This document shows, piece by piece, positions 36,885-49,656 of a DNA stretch of 64,000 bases. The position numbers were made by a program, and so were the translations under genes. The notes beneath the pieces are model-generated. The model did no database searches. It was not told where the DNA came from and saw nothing but the letters and a program-made list of their open reading frames with translations. The DNA comes from Dryas octopetala. Taxonomy: Eukaryota > Streptophyta > Magnoliopsida > Rosales > Rosaceae. Positions within the stretch are counted from its first letter, which is position 1; each line of letters opens with the position of its first letter. The stretch spans positions 12,627,409-12,691,408 of the forward strand of contig OY992839.1 of assembly GCA_963921425.1 (NCBI GenBank), given 5' to 3'.

Positions 36885-38040
36885 TAGTAGTGGCTCATTA
36901 ACTATTTATGTGAAACTTTGGTCATTCAACTTTTTTTTTTAATTTATAGGGTCTTCAAACTTTTCCACGAGTGACACTTTGGTCCATTTCGTCAAAACCT
37001 TCACATATTCCATCAATATTTAAGGGTTTTTTTTTTCTTAACTATTCCAAAAGTGACACTTTGGTCCTTCAATTAATTTTGAAATTTAAGGTCCTCAAAC
37101 TTTTTCATTTGTCTCACTTTGGTCCATTTAAATTGCTGATATAGCAATTGTGGGTCCCATAATGAATGCATACATGGATAAAAAATATTAAACTTTAAAA
37201 AGTAATATTAAAAAGCAATAAAATAACATAACCACCCTACCTCCCTCCCACCAACCACCTACCCATTTCACCGCCGGCTCCACCACCGGCGGACCCTCCC
37301 TCTCCATCCTCCCCTCTTTCTTTCCCTCTCCTTCCCCTATCCCAATTATATCGCTCTGAATTTCATAAGTTTGTTTTTGTTTTTTGTTTCTAGAATTCCA
37401 AGTGTTGGGGGGGGGGGGGGGGGAGGGAGGGAGGGAGGGGAGGGTATAGTAGGGTAGGGTGGGGGTGGATCTATTTTATTTTTTATTTTAAATTTTAAAT
37501 TTTTTTAATTATACTTTTATCCATGTAAGCATTTATTATGGGACCCACAATTAACATGTTAGCCATTTAAAAGGAATACTAACAAAAGTGACATGAATTG
37601 ACCAAAACTAAGACAAATGGAAAAGTTTGAAGACCTTAGAAATTAAAATATTAGTTGAAGGACCAAAGTGTCACTCGTGCAATAGTTAAGAGACCATTGC
37701 TGGAAAAAAAAAAAATAATCCCTTAAATATTGACGAAATATTTGACGGTTTTAAAGGAATGGACCAAAGTGTCACTCATGGAAAAGTTCGAGGACCCTAG
37801 AAATAAAAAAAAATAGTTGAAGGATCAAAGTGTCACTAGTGGAATAGTTAAGGGACCATTGCTAGAAAAAAAAAAAAAAAAACCCTTAAATATTGACTGT
37901 ATAAATTGACAGTTTTGACGAAATAGACCAAAGTGTCACTCGTGCAAAAGTTCGAGGACCCTAAAAATTAAAAAAATAGTTGAAAGACCAAAGTGTCACT
38001 CGTGGAATAGTTGAGGGACCATTGTTGAAATTAACCCTTT
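36885..38040. repeat. Large foldback element with tandemly repeated arms
   Basis: Both arms are made of repeated GACCAAAGTGTCACTCGTG / CACGAGTGACACTTTGGTC words with interspersed 'AGTTAAGGGACCATTGC' blocks. The left arm (36885-37150) and right arm (37530-38030) are in opposite orientation. The right arm holds about three tandem units (~125 bp) and the left about two. Segments near the centre also pair (TTGTGGGTCCCATAATGAATGCAT against GCATTTATTATGGGACCCACAAT). The core at 37230-37440 is CT-rich then G-rich, with a G-run at 37408-37424. Confidence 0.75.
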
Positions 38041-40165
38041 TATTAATTTTTTGAGGGGCATCAATATTATATTTTTAGTTATCAAATGTTTGCATTGTTG
38101 GTTTAGGTTGTCAAATGTGAGGCGTTTTAGGTTTTTCAAAAATCTCAAAATTGGACTATAAAATATGAAGATGGGAAATTCTATTTGTACATAAAAATTT
38201 GCGGAACATACAGTACATCCATATTTTTCCCCTACAACTTCCAGAATTGCCCTCAAATTAGTTTTAAAAAACATAACCCAGCCGACAGTCACCCACTCAA
38301 GTCCATTCCTCTTTCTATCCCACCCTCCACCGGTAGTAACTTCATCACTGGCGGCCCCTCCCCTTCCCCCAGTCCACCTTCCCCATGCGCCAACCCCCTT
38401 CATCTTCTTAGAATGAAGAAAAAACCTTGAAAAATGACGGAAAAGCTGACGGAATTGGATGGAGGCGTACGTGACATTACAAATTTTTTAAAATTTAGGT
38501 GACAGATTAATTCAACTTTTAATTTGGGTGGTGAAATGCAAACATGGTCATTAAATTAGAATGATTAGTCACAATGCTATTTTTCCCAACTTAATTATGT
38601 ACTATTAGTTTGGTTAAGTAAGTAGTCTGATTAATTAAAGTACTAAAAATGGACTCCAAAACATTGTAGGAGCTATTTTATATTTGGGCTATGCGTGTCC
38701 TAATAATTGGTGCCCTAATTGTGCCCTGATGACATGGAATTTCCATGTCAACTAGAATATTTAATATTGTGAAATATATACATCTCATAATTCATTTTGC
38801 CACGTACATAATTAGCTTTTAAAAAGACTCACTTATCTAACCTTTCTTAAGATCTTGCAAATTAAATTAATAAAAAAATTAAAAAGATTTGATTACCAAA
38901 TTAAAAAACATAACCAAAGCACATTATCTCTTAAAAAAATTTAACCTCAATCTTAGAACCCTAAAAAGCTACTACCTTGCCACTGATGAGGTTACTGCCC
39001 AGGGGATTTCGCTTGGGTTTTGGAGACCTAAGTTTGCTGATTTTGGAGAATAGTGAGAGGAATAAGGGGTTGATTGGTTGAGTTGGGGCTTGAGTTGGGT
39101 CTGCCATTACTAGTGAGTCGAGTACTGATTGGTTAAGAAAAAAATATGGATTGTAGTGTCAAGTGTGTTCTACATGGGCTTGAGGGGAATCAATCAGAAT
39201 CTATCTTCTAATTGCCTTGATCAAATTGTTCAGAAAATAAGACTTTAACTTTTTCAGGATAATGGCCAAGAAATATATTCTGGTATTTCAATTCATTGGG
39301 TTTTCGTTTAGGTTGATTTTTGAAGTCCACATCTAGTCTTCCAACAATATTCCATGAATAGTCTATTGGAAGAGAAAAAAATTCATGAATATATATAGTG
39401 TTTACAGTCTACACGTACATCATTAATCCCCATCGTTGATGTTGACATTACTCTAACTATTTTGATAAGGATGATGAAATGCAAATGTGATTAGGAAGGA
39501 TTACAAATAGAGGGACTTAGAGTCCAATCCATTTTATAAATCTTTCTTAGACTAAAACCGGTAATGATTTAGGGTTTTTAATTAAGTCCTTTTATTTTTC
39601 TTCTTTGACGGCTTTATGTTAAGTTTTAACTCTAAAATTTTGGGCTCCGCCCAAAATCTTGGAGTTAAAACCTAACATGCAGCCTCTACAAAGCCCACTC
39701 TACACCCTAGGAGAGGAAATACCCTTCAAATCGGAGAAGGACTTTATTATGAATTAAAAAGATTTTCTTATAAATTAAAAGAACTTTATTATAAATTAAA
39801 AGGATTTTCTTATAAATTATTATGAATTAAAAGAATTTTCTTATAAATTTTAAAATACCCACAGTCTCCATCTAAAAACTATTTTTGTAAAAGACCTACG
39901 TTTAATTATCTCTTACAAATATATATGGTAAATCGAGCAAAAAAAAAAACACCATGCATTGAATTTCATATGGATAAGATTGTTTTTCACCAAAAATAAT
40001 ATTGATATAATTTGACAAATAAATAATGATGTGTGCAAAATAATTTTGCTACATCAAATTAGTACACATAGATCTCGTGCCCTAATAGGGCACACAATCT
40101 TTCCCCTTTATTTATGTATATATATATATATATGTGTGTATAGTACCCCCTTTTGGTACATTAAT
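38041..40165. other. Intergenic, transposon relics
   Basis: 38060-38560 looks like a decayed MULE-type unit: a CT-rich core (38280-38400) followed by ...CGTGACATTACAAATTTTTT, similar to the arms of the element at 27768-29127. 39616-39678 forms a long hairpin. 39740-39850 has short AT-rich repeats. No gene supported. Confidence 0.4.
39616..39678. repeat. ~30-bp-arm hairpin with 3-nt loop
   Basis: ATGTTAAGTTTTAACTC...ATTTTGGGC and GCCCAAAAT...GAGTTAAAACCTAACAT pair with few mismatches around the loop TCC. It could be a small foldback end or, if transcribed, a stable RNA hairpin. Confidence 0.65.
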
Positions 40166-40225
40166 ATAAATGTAGTTCATGGCTGATCAACCTGCATTAT
40201 TAATATGATCGAAGAATTATAATTA

Positions 40226-40591
40226 GGGATTAATACCATGGTGCTCCCCCGACTATTACACTTGTATCAGTTTGCTCCCCAGATTTCTAATTTGGAAAAT
40301 TAAGGACTCTGACTTTTTCAATTTTGCCAATTGAGGTTTTTTTGTCAATTTACCCATTTTTTATCCAAATCTTTGAGGGCAAAATGGTCCCTTCCAATTA
40401 GATCTTATCATTTTTTTCTCATGCATCATTTTTCCTCTTTTATTTCTTGCTAAATTTTGCTTGATAAATTGACGGAATAACCTTAATTGGCAAAATTGAA
40501 AAAGTCAGGGTCCTTAATTTTCCAAATTAGAAGTCTGGGGAGCAAACTGATACATGTGTAATAGTCTGGGGAGCAAAATGACATTAATCCC
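40226..40591. mobile_element. 366-bp MULE-type MITE with 9-bp target duplication
   Basis: The ends are inverted (GGGATTAAT...ATTAATCCC). The inner arms pair over long stretches (CTGACTTTTTCAATTTTGCCAATT against AATTGGCAAAATTGAAAAAGTCAG). The 9-mer TTATAATTA flanks it at 40217-40225 and 40592-40600. The duplicated locus near 49927-49945 has the same flanks with a single TTATAATTA and no element, i.e. an empty site. Confidence 0.9.
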
Positions 40592-40610
40592 TTATAATTA
40601 ATCCTAATGA

Positions 40611-43600
40611 TCAACGTTTATGCAAAATGATATGAGCACCGTATTGTGGTTGAAGGTTTGGATGTAAGAAAGGAGCATGAGCATAGGATGGAGAGAGCTC
40701 GAAGGTAAAGTGTTGTAGAATCAATGACAAGGCCATTTTTGCTTCCATCATAGCAAAGTTTTGACCAATGCAAATCCGAGGACCCCCTCCGAAAGGGAAG
40801 AATGAAAATTGGCCCTTTGTTGCCTTTGAAACTCCTTCTGAAAATCTCTCTGGCTTGAACTCCTCTGCATCATCCCCCCACAGTTCCTTGTCACGGTGAA
40901 CAAGCATTACGGGCAAGGCGACTTGGACTCCAGCTGGTAATGTTAATCTTCCAAGTTGTATTTTCTTGGGAGTGGTTCGATTAAGCTCAAATACTGGTGG
41001 GTATAATCGAAGAACTTCAAGTAAAATCATATTTACCTGCAGAGGCATTATAAACTCGATCATGGTCAATTTTTAGAAAATACGAGAGAGAGAGGTCGAG
41101 TTGGTGGGTATATATATACAGGTATATATATGAGAGAGAGAGAGAGAGAGCTTGTGAGGGTACGTGTCCTTATTTTAAAAAAATATATTTCAGGCCTACA
41201 ATTTAATGATGAAAACCGTCCATATTTTAGGACATCCTTAAAAAATAATTATTGCAAAAATCAGCTAAATTGTACTATTATTTTCTTAAAGTAATGACAT
41301 TTTTACTTGAAATTAACTTTATATATATATCATAGTTAGAAATCCATTACCCATACAGCATGCATCAAGCAACTAATATAATCCAATAAATGAGATGATG
41401 ATATTAAAAAAGTTTAGAGAAGCTCCCTGCAAAAGGTTATTTTATTTTTTCCTCTATTTTTAGCCACGACAAGAAAAAGGGAATGGAAAACAAGATCGAA
41501 GAAGAAGAAGAAGAGATATAGTTCTGATCAGTGTAAATTTTTTCCAATACGAGAAAACCACATGTAGATGGGCTTGTCATAACTTTGAGAGCTGCACGCA
41601 CCCAATTTTTTATCAATTTATTCCATATTTTCTTCTTATTATCATTTATAAATTATATTTTAGATTTGACTCAAGAGTTAAAATATAAAATCTAAGCAAT
41701 CAACAAGTAAATGAGAGTGAATTATACAGAATTTAACATGCTGATCCCATCAGTAAGGTAGAAAGGACTTATGTATTGTATACTTACAACTTTTAGGTGA
41801 GTTAGCCCATCAAAGTCTGGTTTGTTACTTCCAAAAACTTGCAAAACCTCTTCTCTTGCACGAGCTTGCCAATTCAGGTTTTGACTTAACAAAACCATTG
41901 TCCAAACAAGCAACAATGAAGTGGTCTCTTGCCCCGCGAAATACAATAACTTACACTCCTCAATCACATCAAGAATACTTATCCCAAAGTTTTTGTTGTT
42001 CCCATGTTCTTGAATTTCCTTGAAATTAGATTCCATAAGTATACCCAAAAAGTCATCTTTAGTGGCTTCAACTGCCTTAATAGTCTCGTTTCTTTTGTTT
42101 ATAATACCCTTGATTAAACCTTTTATTTCCTTGTCAAGTTCCTTCATCCTCCTGTATGTCTTAGTTGGTAGAAACCTACACAAAAACAGCACTTAATTCG
42201 ATGATCTTGTGATCGAGGACATGAACAATTAATACAAACACATTTTTCTTTCTATACTGTGATTAATATCAAAATTGAGTACTTAAAATAATTTGGCAGG
42301 CATTGAAAGAATGGATTTGGTTTTCTTGAAAGAATTGGTTTGCTTCAATTGCGTACTTAATGGACATGAGATTGAACATGTTTGAGTCTAATTAAGTAAG
42401 AACATAGACACTTGATCTACACTAGTATATGCTTTTACAACTGAAGTTTTCTAGTAATCTTTCAGACTTTGTACAAATGTGACCTAGAAGCTTTGTGTGA
42501 TATGCATGGGCTCATTTGTTCTATGAATATAATCTTTCATATTGGTTTAATGAGCCTAATTTAATTACTATGAGAATAAAATTGATCTAGCCAGCTAGAG
42601 TTACTAGCTGATCACCGAAAGAAATTTTAATTAATATAATTTACCTCCATCCTGGAATGCGAACTATTGGTCCAGTTTTTACTATAAGTTGCATTTGCAT
42701 TGTCAGGAGTTGAAATATTATCCTTCCTTCTTCATAATTACTTCCAAATGCTGTTCGAGAAATCACATCGCGCGTCAATTTTTGAAGAGAAGGCCACACA
42801 TCCAACTCACATGAACCCTCTTTGGACACTAAGCTCTCCCATTCATTAATCATCTCACCACAACATTGGTAAAATGCCGGTAATATAAGCTATAGCAAGC
42901 AAACAGGGGATTATTTGATAAAAACAGCTAGAAAAAACGAAAAAAAAAAAAAAAAAAACCCATAAATTATCAACATTATAATGATAATATATATGAATAC
43001 ATTATAAATGCAATTGTACTTAAATCTTCAAAAACTAATTAGATGAATACTGCAGGCAAGAGTATCATACCTTTATCTTCTCTAAATGGAATGCTGGGTT
43101 GATAATCTTTCTGTGTTTAGCCCATTTCTCACCTTCATAGTTTGCAACACCACACACTAACAACTTGCCAAGTGGAGTTTTTTCTGGCTTCTGAAAATCT
43201 TGATATTTGTTAAAGATTTCTTTCAAATCTTCTGGATTCATGATGTTCACCTTTGGTATGGGGCCAATCCAAATGAAAGAATTCTTACCTGCATTTTTTT
43301 TAAGCTAATAAAAGTTACAAAGTACAAACTTCTAAGAAGATTTACACACACAATACTCATAATTAACCAAATTAATAGACACAAATACGGAAGTCGAAAT
43401 TTTTAAGGATGTAAAAGAAACAAAAGGAAAAGTAATATTTAAATATGAAAATGTAATTTGAAAATTTGATGTATCATCCATCTATGATGTTAGCTAGCTT
43501 AATAGGAAGCAGGTTGAAATTATTAAAGAAATGTCAACAAAAAAAAAAAAAAACATTTGATTGACTACCGTAAGTGTTCAACGTGCGATGGAGAAAGGGG

Positions 43601-43857
43601 ATGACACGTGGCGCTATATCATGGGAGGTGGAGAGGTTGATGGGCTTGGAGTTTGCTTGTTGTTTATGCATCATAGAGATCTCCTCGGAGTCTCCAAACA
43701 ATAGCCGGTAGGAATTGCCTGTAAGGCCTTGCTGCCTCAGGCATCTTTCCAGTCTCTTTGGCCTCAACCACACCCAATTCAGCACACCCCATGCCCATGT
43801 AATCAGTATGCTCCCAATAACAACACTCACTGCAAAACTGACCACTGAGAATTCCAT
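40611..43857 (-). CDS. CYP72A: Cytochrome P450, CYP72A family (5 exons, 521 aa)
   Basis: Minus-strand exons 43857-43569, 43288-43071, 42889-42645, 42175-41788 and 41036-40611 join in frame to 521 aa, the normal CYP72A length and exon number. The N-terminus ([23 protein letters not shown]) is the ER membrane anchor. P450 motifs are all intact: I-helix A-G-Q-E-T-T at 331-336, K-helix E-V-L-R at 387-390, P-E-R-F at 442-445, and the haem loop [10 protein letters not shown] with the ligand Cys at 469. CYP72A enzymes oxidise terpenoids, including triterpenes, secologanin-type iridoids and gibberellins, using a cytochrome P450 reductase; the substrate here is unknown. A TATA box lies ~100 bp upstream. 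A pseudogene copy lies at 49947-56342. Confidence 0.95.
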
Positions 43858-43886
43858 AAATTAGTTGTATGTGAATCTCTACGTGA

Positions 43887-43908
43887 GAGAGAGAGAGAGA
43901 GAGAGAGG
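43887..43908. repeat. (CT)n tract in the CYP72A 5' leader
   Basis: About 10 GA units on the plus strand (CT on the coding strand), between the TATA box and the ATG. The pseudogene copy has expanded this to about 39 units at 56366-56443. Confidence 0.9.
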
Positions 43909-43954
43909 TTGTATTGAGGAACTCCTTTGAAATGAGGAAATATATTGCGTGCTG

Positions 43955-43962
43955 CTTTTATA
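43955..43962 (-). promoter_or_regulatory. TATA box of the CYP72A gene
   Basis: The minus strand reads CTATAAAAGC here, ~100 bp upstream of the ATG and just 5' of the CT-rich leader. The pseudogene copy has lost this motif (the aligned stretch reads AGTAAAAGC). Confidence 0.7.
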
Positions 43963-44323
43963 GTTATCATCCCCCTCCAATTTGTGTGTTTTTTTTTCTT
44001 TTTCTAAAAATACAACAATTTTGTTCATTCTCAAAATCCATATATCACTATACTACTATTCTACTGCCAGTTCTTCTAGAACTAGATCGAGTTCAACCTT
44101 GACACATATAATAGTGCTTTCATGTTTGAATTTTCCACTTTGCCAATTGATTAATTTTTCCACTTCTCTTGTGAGACCAAGTGTAGCAGGTGAGAATAGT
44201 CAAATCCAACAAGTGGGGCTGCCCGGTGGGGAACGTGGGAGTTAGGGTGGGTGAGGAGAGTGATGGGTGCACTCCAAACAAAACAAAAAAGGACAAACAG
44301 TGGACATTTTGTAGCCACACTTT

Positions 44324-44519
44324 TTGAAGAGTAGTGCTAGATATCCCACATTTTTATACCATAATTTCATACCACCTTATGTGGCAACTTACATAGCATT
44401 CAGGCATTGGACACTAAAAAAAAAAAAAAAAAATCCAAAAAGAAAAAAAAAACTTTGTCCAGTAAAATAATGACACGTAAGATGGTATAAAAATATGGTA
44501 AATATAGCATTATTCCTTT
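44324..44519. mobile_element. ~196-bp MITE upstream of CYP72A, absent from the duplicate
   Basis: The inverted ends share ...TAGTGCTAGATAT...TTTTTATACCAT against ATGGTATAAAAATATGG...ATAGCATTATT. The flanks CACACTTT and ATGAAATGGTGAG are contiguous in the second copy (CACACTTTATGAGATGGTGAG, about 56940), marking an empty site. A 3-4 bp repeat (CTTT) borders it. Confidence 0.75.
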
Positions 44520-44661
44520 ATGAAATGGTGAGATAACAATCCTAGTCAATGCAAAATGCAAGAAATATGTAAAAATATGTACAGGAGTCGAGAGAACTTG
44601 TGACTACCTCTCCCTTAAATTGGTAACATCACGTCATAATATTATGTGTTGTTACGGTTAT

Positions 44662-44965
44662 TGTTGAAATAGGATAAACACTTTGTGGAAATTTTCTTGT
44701 ATATTTCATCATAAAAATATTTACAAGGACCTAATCATATATAGAAGCAGGACTAAGGAGAAACTGACTTCAATCACTCCTTGAATTACGCCTAATCTAC
44801 TGACAATAATTAAGGAAAACAGTTTTCCCTTAAATTAGGGACTAATTACAGCACCAAGGAAGCTGTGCACAACTAGATTGCGTGCAGAACATGGTTTATA
44901 CAAGGGATAAGAGCTCTAACCCTATGTGACTTCCAGATAAGAGCTCTAATCCTATGTGACTTCCA
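44662..44965 (-). repeat. Copia 3' LTR
   Basis: ~304 bp, closely matching 49357-49656. On the element's own (minus) strand it starts TGGAAGTCAC and ends ...CCTATTTCAACA (TG...CA). It follows the polypurine tract TTGAGGGGGAGTAT at 44966-44979. Differences from the 5' LTR are a handful of substitutions and a 4-bp indel (AATTAAGG against AAGG). Confidence 0.93.
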
Positions 44966-47900
44966 ATACTCCCCCTCAAGCTGGATCAAGAGGGTTCATT
45001 GAGCCAAGCTTGGACAAGATAAAATGAAATTGAGCAGTGGGGAGAGACTTGGTGAATATATCAGTCAACTGGTCATGACTTCGAGTATAATGAGTGGCAA
45101 TGACCTTGGATTGAACTTGAGCTCGAATATAGTGGCAATCAACTTCAATATGTTTTGTCCGCTCATGAAAAACTGGATTGGAAGCAATGTGCATTGCAGC
45201 TTGATTATCACAGAAAAGAGACATGGGATGGCTGCTTGGAAAGCCTAAATCTGAAAGGAGACCTTTGGGCCAAATGAGTTCACAAGCAGTGGAGGCCATG
45301 GCGTGATATTCAGCCTTTGCACTAGAGCGAGCGATGACACTCTGTTTTTTGCTTTTTCAGGTAACCAAATTGCCACCCACAAATGTGCAGAACCCAGTGG
45401 TGGACTTACGATCAAGAGAGTTGCCCACCCAATCGGCGTCAGTGTAACCCATGATTTGAGTGTTACCATTGTTTTGCAGTAGAAGGCCTCGACCAACGGA
45501 TCCTTTGAGGTATCGAAGAATGCGTTTAACAATGTGGAAACGAGCTATGGTGGGAGCATTCATGAATTGGCTGACAATGCTCACAGCATAAGAGATGTCA
45601 GGACGGGTAATTGTGAGGTAAATGAGCTCGCCAACCAACCTTTGGTAGGAACTCAGATTTGTGAGAGGCTCACTTTGGACATCTAGCTGGAGTTTACTGT
45701 CAAGAGGAGTTCTAGCTGGTTTACAATCCACTATATCAGCATCTTGGAAAAGATCAAGGACATATTTGGGTTGATTTAGAAATAGGCCTTTGTGAGATGC
45801 ATGTGGCCATTTCTATACCAAGAAAATATTTGAGAATGCCCAGATCTTTGAGGGCAAATTTGATCCGAAGAGCTTGCTTGAGAGAATTAATTTCTTCAAC
45901 ATTATTACCTGTCACTATTAGATCATCAACATAGATAAGGACCACAAGTTTACCTGATGAACCAATGCGAACGAAGAGAGAGGAATCAACATTGCTTCTG
46001 TGAAAACCAACTTCCTCAAGGACTGAACTGAGTTTGGCATGGAGATTGCTTTAAACCATAGATGCATTTATAAAGCTTGCACACCATGTTAGGATCATTA
46101 GATTGAGGATGACTGGGAGGTAGCTTCATGTAAACTTCCTCTTCGAGATCACCATGCAAAAATGCATTTTTAACGTCCATTTAATATAGAGGCCATGCAT
46201 TATTGATGGCAACAGATAACAGCACCCTCACTATGTTCATTTTAGCAATGGGAGCAAAAGTTTCCTTGTAGTCCACTCCATAGGTTTGAGTGAAGCCACG
46301 AGCCACTAGACAAGCCTTGTGTCTCTCAATGGTCCCATCTGAATGAACTTGGTCTTATACACCCAACGACTACCCATTGCCTTATTTCCCTTAGGAAGCT
46401 TGACAACACTCCATGTCTTATTGTCATGAAGAGCGTGAAGTTCTTCAGCCATGGCTTGCTGCCATACTTCATGAAGGCTTGCCTCTTGAAAACTTTTTGG
46501 TTCATGAGTACTGTCGAGAGTACTAAGAAACGCAGCATGAGAAGGTGAGAATTTTTGATAAGTGATGAAGTTTGTCAAGGGTACCTAGCAATGTAAGTAA
46601 CGTAACCAAGCAACCTTGATGGAGGATGACGTTCACGTGCAGGATTTCTTCGAAGTGGAGCAAGAGCCGTAGGCAATGGCTCATGAGCTGAAAGAGAAGG
46701 TGATGAGGACTCAGGTTGTGCTTCTGGATTAGTGATCACATTTGGTGTTTCTTGAATGGAAGGAGTTGCTGCAGACGGATTGCATTCAATACCAAGAGTA
46801 GGGCTGGGCATAGGAAACAAATCGTGTAAAAACTCCCCCTGACTATCACTATCTAATTTTCTTGTGAAATAAGGGGTTGTTTCATCAAATCGCACATCCC
46901 TTGATACTATGAGTTTTCTAGTGGCCGGATTGTAACATCGATACCCCTTTTGGGTGGATGAATAACCCAAAAAGACACACTTTGCAGCTCTAGGATCAAG
47001 TTTGTCACAGTGAGGAGATTGAATATGAACAAAGCATGTGCAGCCAAAAACTCTCAGGTGTGACAGATTTATTTTTCGACCCTTCAACAATTCATAGGGT
47101 GATTTGAATCCCAACACCCTCTAGGCAATTTATTAATGAGATATGTGGCAGTGAGCACACCTTGAGACCAACATTTCTTAGGAACATGCATGTGAAACAT
47201 GAGGGCTCTTGTTTTCTCAAGTAGGTCTTTGTTTTTTCTCTCGGCAATCCCATTTTGTTGGGGTGTACCAACACAACTTGTTTGGTGAAGAATGCCGTAT
47301 GTGCTCAAGTATTGTGACATATTATGGGACATATATTCAGTGCCATTATTGGATCTTAAAATATGAATATGAGATGAGAATTAATTGAGTGGTAACAAGT
47401 CTTTGAAAATCTTTAAAAACATCTGCAACTTCCTTTTTAAATTTCAAAAGATACAACCAAGTAATCCTTGTAAAATCATCCACAAAAGTTACAAAATACC
47501 TATATCCATCAAAAGACTCAAGAACTGGACCCCAAATGTCTGAATGGGCGATTTCAAAAGGATTACTAGTCCGAGACATGGAAGAAACAAAAGGCAACCT
47601 GGCAGATTTTGACAAATGACAAACATCACATTGATTTTTGGTTTTGTGCAGGTTTGGAAACAAAAAAGACAACACCTTTTCGGATGGATGGGCCAGGCGT
47701 TGGTGCCAAAGTTGTTGGTCTTGTGCTAAACTCAAACTAACTTGAAAAGCCTTGGGAGTCTTGAAATCCTTGGATAGGTAATAGAGTCTGTTCAAAAAAA
47801 AAACCTTCACCAATCGTCTTCTTGGTGGTGAGATCCTGAAAAACAACATTGTGAGGGGAGAAAATGGCAAGACATTTTAAAGAGTTTGTGATTCTTCCAA

Positions 47901-49344
47901 CATATAAAAGTTGAAAAGGAAAGGAAGGAACATAAAGTGTCTCTGACTCGACATGATTTGAAATCAAATTTATTTTTCCTTTCCCCAAAACTAAAGCACC
48001 CTTGCCATTTGCTACAAACACATGAGAAGGAGTGGCCATTTTTTCAAAATTATGTAAGTTTGTAAGTTGGTTTGTCATGTGATCCGTGGCTCCTGAATCT
48101 ATAATCCAATAATCATGCACAAAACTAACATTAAGAGCAGTTGAGAAGGAATTCAGGATACCTGGAAAGTCTCCATGTGGAACACAATCAGTTTCTGCAA
48201 GGAAACCAGCAAACTTGCCGAGGAGAGCAATATGATTTTCATTTCCAGGCACCGTTGTTTCCTTACACTCACCATGCAACTGTTTCTTGTGGAGATAGGT
48301 TGCAAATTCATTGATCAATGCTGCTGGATTGGCAATGAAATTCAGCATTCCCTCAGTAGAAGATGCAGCTGCATGATTTGCTTTGTGAGAAAGATTGTTC
48401 GATCTCTTCTGAGGGCCCTTGCTTTCCTTTGAGAATTTTGGCTTCAATTCTGGATGGAGAATCCAACATCTATCCCTAATATGTCCAACCCCATCACAAT
48501 AGTTGCATTTTAAATCAGGTCGCTTGCCCTTGTAGACTCTCTCTTCAAAACGCTTGTGATTCGAGACATAGGCCCTAGCCTCAGGTATGTTAGTTTTGGT
48601 CTCCATATTCATCACCTTTTTTCGTACTTCTTCTCTTTGGATGGTGGCACAAACACTTGTGAAGGAAGGGAGCTCAGAATTCATAAGAATGTGACTTCTC
48701 AAGTCTTCAAATTCTGAGCTCATAATTGCCAAAAGTTGAAAGATCTTGTCCTCCTCAGCCCTCGATCTTTATCGACACAGTAGCATCTGTGGTATGAGGT
48801 CGATAAACATCTAACTCATTCCACATGCTTGTCAAGCTGCCAAGATGTTGTACAAAAGGCTTGCCCTCCTATTGCAGGCCAGCAATATCTCTTTTGAGTT
48901 GAAAAACTCTAGCAGAGTTGTTCTGATTTCCATACATCTCTTTGACATGCTTCCAGAGATGCATAGAACATTCTGAATAGCTGAAAATCTCAGCAATCTT
49001 GCGCTCCATTGAGTTAAGTAGCCAAGACATGACCAACTGGTCCTTGTATAGCCAAGACTCATATGTAGGAGAGGTGACTTCAGGCATCTGTATGACCCCA
49101 TTGACATAACCGAGCTTGGATCTTCCTCCAACGGCAAGTGTGACAGCTCTAGCCCAATGAAGATAGTTGAACGCATTCAACAAAACAAAACTGAGACGTT
49201 GATTTGGGTTAACCTCAATATCAGAAGGATTTGAAGCAACCAGTGAGCTCTCAGCTTTAGGAGTAGAGGAATTCTCTTCTGCCATCATAGCGTGAAGGAA
49301 GTATGAATCACAAAAAAATTCAGGGTCAGGACCTTAGAGTTCCT

Positions 49345-49356
49345 GCTCTGATACCA
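49345..49356 (-). other. Copia primer-binding site
   Basis: The minus strand reads TGGTATCAGAGC directly after the 5' LTR end (…CAACA). This is the usual copia PBS, complementary to the 3' part of initiator methionine tRNA. Confidence 0.9.
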
Positions 49357-49656
49357 TGTTGAAATAGGAGAAACACTTTGTGGAAATTTTCTTGTATATT
49401 TCATCGTAAAAGTATTTACAAGGACGTAATCATATATAGAAGCAGGACTAAGGAGAAACTAACTTCAATCACTCCTTGAATCACGCCTAATCTACTGACA
49501 ATAAGGAAAACAGCTTTCCCTTAAATTAGGGACTAATTACAGCACCAAGGAAGCTGTGCACAACTAGATTGCGTGCAGAACATGGTTTATACAAGGGATA
49601 AGAGCTCTAACCCTATGTGACTTCCAGATAAGAGCTCTAATCCTACGTGACTTCCA
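49357..49656 (-). repeat. Copia 5' LTR
   Basis: 300 bp, the partner of 44662-44965. The high similarity of the two LTRs indicates a moderately young insertion, although the internal ORFs are already broken. Confidence 0.93.

Larger units (their letters stand above)
44662..49656 (-). mobile_element. Ty1/copia retrotransposon, ~5.0 kb, degenerate
   Basis: Minus-strand element with both LTRs, a PBS complementary to initiator tRNA-Met (TGGTATCAGAGC at 49356-49345) and a polypurine tract. The coding order is as follows: gag with UBN2 (49288-48830), CCHC knuckle C-N-Y-C-D-G-V-G-H-I-R-D-R-C (~48507), protease D-S-G-A-T-D-H (~48095), integrase zinc finger and core (~47720-47100; H-S-D-I-W-G-P, G-T-P-Q-Q-N-G), reverse transcriptase with Y-V-D-D at 45933-45922, RNase H (~45440-45000). 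Several frameshifts and stops split gag-pol into at least eight frames, so it is not autonomous. It lies between the two CYP72A copies. The flanks share GGTTAT but not in exact register. Confidence 0.95.
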
